From DAOTZU01 sp034433995 (GTDB lineage: Bacteria > Chloroflexota > Anaerolineae > UBA1429), in the NCBI GenBank assembly GCA_034433995.1, contig DAOTZU010000112.1, forward strand, positions 1 to 10,273: 10,273 nucleotides of DNA, read 5' to 3'. How positions within the stretch are numbered: position 1 is the first letter of the stretch; each line of letters starts with the position of its first letter. Positions 5,211 to 10,273 of the stretch are shown one piece after another. A model generated the notes under the pieces. It saw nothing but the letters and a program-made list of their open reading frames with translations, did not search any database and was not told the DNA's origin. A program made the translations under genes and the position numbers.

Positions 5211-6185
5211 CTACAGCGCCTCCACCTCCACCGGCGCGCCGGTCTCCAGGGAGCGGTTGGCGGCCAAGCAGAAGGCCAACGTGCGGCAGGCGTCGGCATA
5301 GGGCGAGCGCACCAAATAGGGATTGTTGGTCGCCACCGCCTTGATAAAGGCGGCATCCTCGATCTCGAAAATGTTCGCCTCGCCGGTGATGCGCTCCTCC
5401 TCGCTGGCCGATTTGCGCACCACCAATGAATGCTCCCAGCCGGTGAAGCTGAAATAATGGTGGCTGGCCGAGAGGGTCAGATGCACCCCGCCGCCGACCC
5501 GGCTGGCGCAACAACTGACCAAGCTACCCACCGCCCCGCTGGCGAACTGCACCGCCACCGCGCTGGCGTCCTCCACATCGTAATCGGCCAAATCCTTGAC
5601 GAATCCCCTGGTCCCGTTGGCATACACCACCTTGGGCTCGCCCACCAGGTAGCGCACCAGGTCAAAGGTATGGGTCGTCTGCTCCACGATCTGCCCGCCG
5701 GATTGGGCCTTGACCCGCCACCAGGGCACCCCCGGCGTCCCCCCAACCCAGCCGCCGTGCACCAGCACCGCCGGGTCGTTGCGCAGCAATTCCTTGGCCC
5801 GCTCCACGCTGCGCCGGTAGCGGTTCATGTACGCCCCCACGGCCAGCACCCCGGTCCGCTCCACCTCATCCAGGATGCGGCGGGCAACCTCCAAAGAATT
5901 GCTCACCGGCTTTTCCACAATAAAGGGGATCCGCCGCTCCAGGAGCGCCAGCTCCGGCGCGCCGTGGGCAAAGGGCGGCAGGCAAACCCAGACGGCGTCG
6001 GGCTTGGCCGTATCCAGCATCTCCTTTAGATCCGTGTAGGCGGTGCCGCCATATTGGGCGGCGAAACTCTGGGCCCGCTCCGCCGCCACGTCAAAGGCGC
6101 CCACAAAGGTTACATCGTTGCGCTTGACCAGGCCGTTGGCATGGGACCGGGCGATCCCTCCTGTACCGATGAACGCGATGCGCAT
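5211..6185 (-). CDS. Gfo/Idh/MocA-family NAD(P)-dependent oxidoreductase
   Basis: This 324-residue protein has the family's two domains. The N-terminal Rossmann fold opens with IGTGGIA (6-12), continues through PDAVWVCLPP (62-71), and ends with the signature EKPVSN (91-96), whose lysine is the usual catalytic residue. The C-terminal alpha/beta domain contains GGQIVEQTTHTFDLVRYL (163-180), where His172 and Asp175 match the conserved active-site H...D pattern. Family members oxidise or reduce sugars, inositols and their derivatives; substrate cannot be read from sequence. It is the last gene of the minus-strand operon, 24 bp after the Hyi-like gene. Pairing with an isomerase suggests it acts on the same sugar. 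ATG 6185 is preceded on the minus strand by GGGAGG (plus 6190-6195), confirming the start. It ends tail-to-tail with the CMD-family gene. Confidence 0.92.
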   Translation of the reverse strand: MRIAFIGTGGIARSHANGLVKRNDVTFVGAFDVAAERAQSFAAQYGGTAYTDLKEMLDTAKPDAVWVCLPPFAHGAPELALLERRIPFIVEKPVSNSLEVARRILDEVERTGVLAVGAYMNRYRRSVERAKELLRNDPAVLVHGGWVGGTPGVPWWRVKAQSGGQIVEQTTHTFDLVRYLVGEPKVVYANGTRGFVKDLADYDVEDASAVAVQFASGAVGSLVSCCASRVGGGVHLTLSASHHYFSFTGWEHSLVVRKSASEEERITGEANIFEIEDAAFIKAVATNNPYLVRSPYADACRTLAFCLAANRSLETGAPVEVEAL

Positions 6186-6209
6186 CTTGCCTCCCAGAGT
6201 GTGAACGCC

Positions 6210-6974
6210 TCAGCCCTGGACCAGGCTCAACGCCTGGCGGAGCGAGGCAGCGGTATCCATCGTGGGCGAGAACTCCAGGCCCACATAGCCGGCATAGCCC
6301 GTCCGATCGATGGCTTGAAAGATGCTGCGATAGTCCACTTCGCCGCCCACCAGTTCGTGCCGGCCGGGGACGCCGGCGCAATGAAAATGGCCGATGACGG
6401 CCGCGTACTCGGTGAGGTTGCTGATCAGGTTCCCCTCCATAATCTGCTGGTGGTAGAGATCCATCAAGATCTTGGCCGCCGGCGACCCCACCTCCGAGAC
6501 GATATCCGCCGCCTGCGCCATGCGCGTCAGCCAGTAGCCCCGGTGGTCCACCAAGGTGTTCAACGGCTCGATGACCAGGGTCAGGCCGTGATCCTCGGCC
6601 ACCTGGGCCACAGCACGGAGGTTGCGCACCACCCGGCGGCGGCTCATCTCGTAGGTCTCGTCATCCAAGACGTTGCCGATGGTGGCGATGATGGTGCGGC
6701 AGCCCAACTGCCGGGCCACGGCGGCGGTGTCCTTCATCCCCTGCACCAGCTCGGCCTCATAGTTCCGCCGAATGAGGGAGGAACCGGGCTCCAGGCAGAG
6801 GGCAGCGATGGGCAGATGGTGCTCCTGCATGGCCGCCTGGATCTTGGCCAGGTCCTTGTTCTTCCAGCCCCAGAACTCGAACGCCGGGAACCCCAGGGCG
6901 GCCACCCGCTTGATGCGCTCCTCATAGGGCACATCGCGCCAGAACATCTCGATGCAGACCGAAAGCTTGGGCAT
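6210..6974 (-). CDS. hyi: Hydroxypyruvate isomerase-like TIM-barrel sugar isomerase/epimerase
   Basis: This 254-residue protein belongs to the xylose-isomerase-like TIM barrel family. Its closest recognisable relatives are bacterial hydroxypyruvate isomerases. Signature stretches are FEFWGWKNKD (32-41), LVIEPLNT (133-140), ILMDLYHQQIMEGNL (169-183), GHFHCAGVPGRHE (195-207), GGEVDY (210-215) and GYVGLEFSPT (229-238). Glu136 and Glu234 are the paired glutamates expected at the active site, and Asp172 with the GH motif should complete the divalent-metal site. Hyi interconverts hydroxypyruvate and tartronate semialdehyde. Related enzymes act on tetronates, inosose or other ketoses, so the substrate here is open; the neighbours (NagB-like deaminase, sugar dehydrogenase) argue for a sugar pathway. 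Start ATG 6974 lies behind AAGGAG in the 15-bp gap after the NagB-like stop. Family placement is firm; gene symbol is tentative. Confidence 0.85.
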   Translation of the reverse strand: MPKLSVCIEMFWRDVPYEERIKRVAALGFPAFEFWGWKNKDLAKIQAAMQEHHLPIAALCLEPGSSLIRRNYEAELVQGMKDTAAVARQLGCRTIIATIGNVLDDETYEMSRRRVVRNLRAVAQVAEDHGLTLVIEPLNTLVDHRGYWLTRMAQAADIVSEVGSPAAKILMDLYHQQIMEGNLISNLTEYAAVIGHFHCAGVPGRHELVGGEVDYRSIFQAIDRTGYAGYVGLEFSPTMDTAASLRQALSLVQG

Positions 6975-6989
6975 GAGATCTCCTTATCT

Positions 6990-7772
6990 TCAGGGTAATT
7001 TGGCTGCCGATTCCTGGTCGAGGTAAAGGATGGCGTTGGCATGGCGGCGCATGATGGTGGCCGGGCATGCGGTGGAGATGGGCCCTTGCAGGGTACGATA
7101 GACGGCCTCGGTCTTGGTGGGGCCGGGCACCACGCAATAGAGCCAGCGGGCCGACATCAGGGCCGGCATGGTCATGGTGAGGGCCTGCTTCGGCACCTCA
7201 TCCAGGGTGGCAAAGGCGCCATCGTGCACCTGCTGCATCCGGCAGACAGGATCCAAGGTGACGATCTTGACCAGCTGAGGATCGTTAAAATCGGCCACGG
7301 GGGGATCGTTAAAGGCCATGTGGCCGTTCTCGCCGATGCCGGCGCAGACGATGTCAATGGGGCGCTCCTGCAAAAGGGCGCTGTAGCGGGCACATTCGGC
7401 TTGCAGGTCGGGGGCGTTGCCGTTCAGGCATTCCACCCGCCCCGGCTTGACCAGGTTCCATAGCCTTTGCCGCAAAAAGTTGGCGAATCCCTGGGGGGCG
7501 TCGGCGGGCAGGCCCACATACTCGTCCATGTGAAAGGCCTCCACCCGGCGCCAATCCAGCCCCGGCCAGCCGGCCAAGGTGGCCAAAAACTCGTTCTGCG
7601 AGGGCGCGGCCGCAAAGACCATGCGCACCCGCTCCTGCCGGGCCAAGAGCTCTTGCATCCTCTGGGCCACATCGGCCGCGGCCGCTTGGCCCATCTCCAG
7701 ACGCGAGGCATAGATCTGCACATGCAGACGATCTTGGCGGAACGTGCGCAACGGTGTGGGACGTGAGGTCAT
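6990..7772 (-). CDS. nagB: NagB-like glucosamine-6-phosphate deaminase/isomerase (divergent subfamily)
   Basis: The protein has 260 residues, a normal length. Family hallmarks are FHMDEYVGL (80-88), with Asp83 in the place of the catalytic base, and GIGENGHMAFNDP (145-157), with the ring-opening His151. NagB converts glucosamine 6-phosphate to fructose 6-phosphate and ammonia. The copy is unusual. The phosphate loop reads FAAAPSQNEF instead of a Gly-Thr/Ser-rich loop, FNEP is FNDP (Asp156 for Glu), and the segment after it (PVADFNDP, CRMQQVHDGAF) is unlike E. coli or Bacillus NagB. It belongs to a separate subfamily whose substrate may differ. Start ATG 7772 has GGAG about eight bases upstream (CAGGAGAAG). 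It sits second in the minus-strand operon, 34 bp after the DUF624 gene and 15 bp before the Hyi-like gene. Confidence 0.87.
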   Translation of the reverse strand: MTSRPTPLRTFRQDRLHVQIYASRLEMGQAAAADVAQRMQELLARQERVRMVFAAAPSQNEFLATLAGWPGLDWRRVEAFHMDEYVGLPADAPQGFANFLRQRLWNLVKPGRVECLNGNAPDLQAECARYSALLQERPIDIVCAGIGENGHMAFNDPPVADFNDPQLVKIVTLDPVCRMQQVHDGAFATLDEVPKQALTMTMPALMSARWLYCVVPGPTKTEAVYRTLQGPISTACPATIMRRHANAILYLDQESAAKLP

Positions 7773-7806
7773 AGGGCTTCTCCTGGTGAGGATGTTTGCG
7801 GCCCGT

Positions 7807-8454
7807 TCACCTATGCAAGGCCGGCGGACGGGCCTCCTTGATCACCTTGAATTTGACAAAGAGGGTCAAGACGGCGTTGTTGGCCAGGATGGCCACCAGC
7901 CCCATGCCCACAAAGATCAACGGCAAGGTGAGGGCCGTGCTGGCCACGGCCAAGGCCACGGTAAAGACCACCATAAAGAAGGCGTAAAAGGGGCTGGCCA
8001 AGATGAGATACGCCGAGTTGCGCCAGGCGCGGAGGAGGTTGGGCCGATCTTGCTCGATCAAGACGGGCCAAAAGTACATCTGCATCGTCAGCCAGAAAAA
8101 CAGCACGGCCAGCCAAAAACCTCCCAGGATGAAAACCCAATTGCCCTGGAAGTTGGCCGTGTAAAAATAGAGGTTCACATAGAGGAGCCAGACAAAAAAG
8201 ATATTGGCCAGGAACCAGACCAAGCTGCGCCACCAGTATTTCTTGATGCCCTCGATGAAATCACTGAAATGGAACGTCTTGCCGTGGGCCACCCGATTGG
8301 CCACATAGTACATCCCCGCCGCCGTCACCGGGAACAGGACGATGGTCAACGAAGCGAACAACCACACCAGATTGACGATGGCGATGGAGTAAAGCTCCTC
8401 CCACGTGTCCTTCAACGTCTGCCATAGGACGCCCAGGGCCTCTTTGATCATCAT
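7807..8454 (-). CDS. DUF624 / YesL-like integral membrane protein
   Basis: This 215-residue protein matches the DUF624 (YesL) pattern. It has an amphipathic start (IKEALGVLWQTLKDTWEELYSIAIVNLVW), the LFPVTAAGMYYVANRVA region (40-56) and FSDFIEGIKKYWWRSLVW (63-80). Further membrane segments lie at about 81-98, 106-129, 150-175 and 176-200, giving five or six helices. YesL-type proteins are usually encoded with carbohydrate transport or breakdown genes; their molecular role is unknown, and a part in regulating or assembling sugar uptake has been supposed. Here it leads an operon with NagB-like, Hyi-like and Gfo/Idh/MocA genes, in keeping with that. Start: two ATGs in a row (8454 and 8451) behind GGAGGGG (plus 8463-8469); the first is taken. 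A promoter lies about 100 bp upstream. Confidence 0.88.
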   Translation of the reverse strand: MMIKEALGVLWQTLKDTWEELYSIAIVNLVWLFASLTIVLFPVTAAGMYYVANRVAHGKTFHFSDFIEGIKKYWWRSLVWFLANIFFVWLLYVNLYFYTANFQGNWVFILGGFWLAVLFFWLTMQMYFWPVLIEQDRPNLLRAWRNSAYLILASPFYAFFMVVFTVALAVASTALTLPLIFVGMGLVAILANNAVLTLFVKFKVIKEARPPALHR

Positions 8455-8524
8455 AACTGCAACCCCTCCGTCAATGCCTCATCTTGGCAATTTACCACGA
8501 CCCAAACACTTGGAAATGCGACAC

Positions 8525-8550
8525 ATCACCTTATCACCAACCCCACGGGG
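8525..8550 (-). promoter_or_regulatory. Possible operator around the operon start point
   Basis: Two elements lie just downstream of the -10 box. One is the palindrome CCCCGTGGGG (8541-8550, minus-strand reading). The other is a tandem pair of GGTGAT hexamers 8 bp apart (8533-8538 and 8525-8530). Position fits repressor binding, but neither matches a site I can name. Confidence 0.3.
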
Positions 8551-8553
8551 GCC

Positions 8554-8582
8554 ATTGTAGCGCGAAAGGCCGGGAGTGTAAA
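8554..8582 (-). promoter_or_regulatory. Sigma-70-type promoter of the minus-strand sugar operon
   Basis: Read on the minus strand, TTTACA (plus 8577-8582) and TACAAT (plus 8554-8559) are 17 bp apart, with one mismatch each. The predicted start near 8547 gives a leader of about 90 nt before ATG 8454. A CCCC-GT-GGGG palindrome (8541-8550) overlaps the start point, where a repressor could act. Confidence 0.78.
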
Positions 8583-8614
8583 GTTACTGCTCTCCGCTTG
8601 AGGCCACCCGTTTT

Positions 8615-8642
8615 TTGCCCTTATGCCAAGTGGTGGTAAAAT
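8615..8642 (+). promoter_or_regulatory. Probable promoter of the XerD-like gene
   Basis: TTGCCC (8615-8620) and TAAAAT (8637-8642) are 16 bp apart in an AT-rich patch (8637-8654), the most AT-rich stretch nearby. Start would fall near 8649, with a leader of about 36 nt. An alternative pair, TTGAGG (8598) with TATGCC (8622) at 18 bp, is weaker. Confidence 0.55.
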
Positions 8643-8670
8643 AAAACTAATAACTGCGCAAGCTCTAGCT

Positions 8671-8679
8671 GAGGGAGAG
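8671..8679 (+). promoter_or_regulatory. Ribosome binding site deciding the XerD-like start
   Basis: GAGGGAGAG ends on the first base of an in-frame GTG (8679). The GTG overlaps this site and has no other site before it, whereas ATG 8685 lies at a normal distance, so 8685 is chosen. Confidence 0.7.
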
Positions 8680-8684
8680 TGGTC

Positions 8685-9590
8685 ATGCGAAAGCAGATCG
8701 AGGAGTTTCTCAATGCGTTGCGCGTGGAGAAAGGGTACGCTCACAATACCATTGTCGCTTACCACAACGATTTGGAGCAGTTTGTTCAATTCCTCACCGA
8801 ACACCTAGGCAATACTTCCTGGCAGCAGGTTACCAAAGCAGATCTGATCGCTTATGTCAATTCCCTCAAAGAGGAACGCGAGTACGCCTCGGCCACGGTG
8901 GCCCGCAAAATTGCCGCCACAAAATCGTTCTTCCATCACCTGTGCCAGCGAGGCATCTTGAAAGAGGATCCCTCCGCCACGTTGGATTCCCCCAAGGTGC
9001 GCAAGTATTTGCCCACGGCCATCTCACAAGAGGAGGTGGTGCGCCTGCTCCAGGCGCCGGCCCAACACGAAACCGTGCGCAGTCTGCGGGATGTGGCCCT
9101 CTTGGAGCTCCTTTACGCCACCGGCATGCGGGTGAGCGAGCTGGTCTCTTTGGACGTGGCCGATCTGGACCTGGAACGAGGCTGTGTGCGTTGCAGCAAC
9201 AGGGGCGGCAGGAACAAAGAACGGACCATTCCCATCTACCGCCGCGCCGTGGAGGTCTTGGGCCATTATCTCTCCGATAGCCGGCCCAAACTTGTCCACG
9301 ACGACCGCGAGCCGGCCCTCTTCCTCAACCATCGCGGCCATCGCCTGACCCGGCAAGGGCTATGGCTCATCATCAAAAAATATGTGGAAGAGGTGGGGAT
9401 CGAGACGCCGGTCACCCCGCACACCTTGCGCCACTCCTTTGCCACCCACTTGCTCAGCGGGGGTGCCGACGTGCGCGAGGTGCAGGGTCTTTTGGGCCAC
9501 GCCAATATCTCCACCACCCAGGTTTACACCCAGCTCAACCCGGAAAAACTGCGCGAGGCCTATGACGAGGCCCATCCCAGGGCCCGTTGA
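8685..9590 (+). CDS. xerD: XerD-like tyrosine recombinase
   Basis: The 301-residue protein has the SAM-like core-binding domain (about 1-86, EEFLNALRVEKGYAHNT...) and the catalytic domain (about 107-301). Active-site residues are Arg149 (ATGMRVSEL), His246 and Arg249 (PHTLRHSFATHLL), His272 (LLGHANISTTQVY) and the nucleophile Tyr281. Length, DDPSA-like linker (EDPSATLDSPK) and the final EAHPRAR resemble E. coli XerD, which resolves chromosome dimers at dif with XerC and FtsK. Odd: the beta-hairpin that normally reads GKGNKER here reads NRGGRNKER. The usual catalytic lysine (XerD Lys172) is missing and two residues are inserted; Arg173 or Lys178 would have to stand in. No att sites or transposon genes adjoin it, so a housekeeping Xer role is more likely than phage integration. 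It diverges from the sugar operon. Confidence 0.9.
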   Translation: MRKQIEEFLNALRVEKGYAHNTIVAYHNDLEQFVQFLTEHLGNTSWQQVTKADLIAYVNSLKEEREYASATVARKIAATKSFFHHLCQRGILKEDPSATLDSPKVRKYLPTAISQEEVVRLLQAPAQHETVRSLRDVALLELLYATGMRVSELVSLDVADLDLERGCVRCSNRGGRNKERTIPIYRRAVEVLGHYLSDSRPKLVHDDREPALFLNHRGHRLTRQGLWLIIKKYVEEVGIETPVTPHTLRHSFATHLLSGGADVREVQGLLGHANISTTQVYTQLNPEKLREAYDEAHPRAR

Positions 9591-9619
9591 TCTCCCCGCA
9601 ACCACTGCCGGCCACGCCC

Positions 9620-9636
9620 ACCCGGTACGGCCGGGT
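9620..9636 (+). terminator. Short GC hairpin between the recombinase and phosphorylase genes
   Basis: ACCCGG (9620-9625) and CCGGGT (9631-9636) form a 6-bp stem around TACGG. Only CACTTT follows, so termination would be weak at best. The 71-bp gap has no promoter that I would defend, and the two genes may be co-transcribed. Confidence 0.25.
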
Positions 9637-9661
9637 CACTTTCGCAGAAGGGGAGCGCTCT

Positions 9662-10273
9662 ATGGTGGATCGTATCACCCGCTCCATGGTCGCCGAAGCG
9701 GCGGATGATGTGCGGGCCCACATAGGCATCAACCCAACCATCGGCTTGATCCTCGGCTCTGGGCTTAATGCCCTGGCCGAGGACGTCAGTGAACCGGAGG
9801 TCATCCCCTACCAAAAGATCCCGCACTTTCCCCAGGCTACGGTGGCGGGCCACAAGGGCCGCCTGGTAGCGGGCCAACTGGGCGGGGCGCCGGTGCTCCT
9901 CATGCAGGGGCGGGCGCACTATTACGAGGGCTATTCCCTGGCCGAGATCACCCTGCCCGTGCGGGTGATGCAGGTTTTGGGGATCAAGGTTTTGCTGGTG
10001 ACCAACGCCGCCGGCGGGCTTCGCCCCGATTTGAGGGCGGGCGATTTGATGGCCATCGTAGACCATCTGAACCTGATGGGCCTGGCCGGGCATAACCCCC
10101 TCCGCGGCCCCAACGAGGAGACCTTTGGCCCTCGCTTCCCCGACATGTCTCACGCTTACGATGCCGAACTGTTGGCCCTGCTGCGGGCAGAGGCCCAAGA
10201 ACGGAACATTCCGCTCCAGGAAGGCGTCTATGCCATGGTGGCCGGCCCCAGCTTTGAGACACCCGCCGAGGTG
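9662..10273 (+). CDS. punA: Purine nucleoside phosphorylase, trimeric type (3' cut by window)
   Basis: The first 204 codons are present, in frame to the last base of the window. The protein matches the inosine/guanosine phosphorylase family, which splits purine nucleosides with phosphate into base and ribose 1-phosphate for salvage. Key residues fall where they do in the mammalian enzyme, counting from this start. Ser33 (LGSGL), His64 (VAGHKGRL), Arg84 and His86 (QGRAHYYEGY) and Ala116 (TNAAGGL) line the phosphate site, and Tyr88 and Glu199 (GPSFETPAE) line the ribose and base sites. The base-specific Asn/Ser region lies beyond the edge, so guanine/hypoxanthine preference is inferred from the family. 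ATG 9662 is preceded by AAGGGGAG at six bases. It follows the XerD-like gene by 71 bp on the same strand. Confidence 0.95.
   Translation, partial: MVDRITRSMVAEAADDVRAHIGINPTIGLILGSGLNALAEDVSEPEVIPYQKIPHFPQATVAGHKGRLVAGQLGGAPVLLMQGRAHYYEGYSLAEITLPVRVMQVLGIKVLLVTNAAGGLRPDLRAGDLMAIVDHLNLMGLAGHNPLRGPNEETFGPRFPDMSHAYDAELLALLRAEAQERNIPLQEGVYAMVAGPSFETPAEV

Noticed and set aside
5207..5220. Bidirectional terminator between the convergent CMD and dehydrogenase genes
   Set aside because: The GGCGC/GCGCC stem is only 5 bp, overlaps the dehydrogenase stop codon and has no T-run on either strand.
8679..8684. GTG 8679 as the start of the XerD-like gene
   Set aside because: It overlaps the Shine-Dalgarno sequence that serves ATG 8685, and has no site of its own.
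8685..9590. Integrase of a prophage or integron
   Set aside because: XerD-like length and C-terminus, no flanking direct repeats, no tRNA target, no phage or cassette genes nearby.

Overview
The window is a GC-rich stretch (by eye in the low-to-mid 60s % G+C, not counted) of a bacterial chromosome with nine complete genes and two cut by the edges. Nothing in it fixes the taxon. The gene repertoire, Shine-Dalgarno style (GGAGG-like, 5-9 nt before ATG) and G/C-rich palindromic elements would suit a free-living member of the Chloroflexota, but that is an inference.

Layout. (1) 2-1135, plus strand: the C-terminal end of an FtsK/SpoIIIE-type DNA translocase, then a small two-helix membrane protein. 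(2) 1248-3571, plus: a textbook sigma-70 promoter drives a long-form NfeD membrane serine protease followed 15 bp later by a slipin/stomatin of the SPFH family, a classic protease-substrate pair. (3) 3572-4164: a gene-free stretch of 593 bp holding three tandem ~118-bp copies of a three-hairpin repeat. (4) 4104-5196, plus: a second clear promoter, a four-helix membrane protein of unknown function with a palindrome-bearing low-complexity linker, and an AhpD-like carboxymuconolactone decarboxylase-family protein with a CxxC motif. (5) 8582-5211, minus: a promoter-led operon reading DUF624/YesL-like membrane protein, NagB-like deaminase, Hyi-like TIM-barrel isomerase, and Gfo/Idh/MocA dehydrogenase. 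The four genes are 15-34 bp apart, each with its own ribosome binding site, and look like a pathway for an amino sugar or a related sugar acid. (6) 8615-10273, plus, divergent from the operon: a XerD-like tyrosine recombinase, then a trimeric-type purine nucleoside phosphorylase cut by the window end.

Most genes are ordinary housekeeping or catabolic types. The points that deserve a second look are the triple-hairpin tandem array at 3684-4020, a related solitary stem before nfeD, a palindrome sitting inside a coding region at 4542-4582, the missing hairpin lysine in the XerD-like recombinase, and the divergent NagB subfamily in an unassigned catabolic operon. I saw no CRISPR array, RNA gene, insertion sequence or convincing U-tract terminator.
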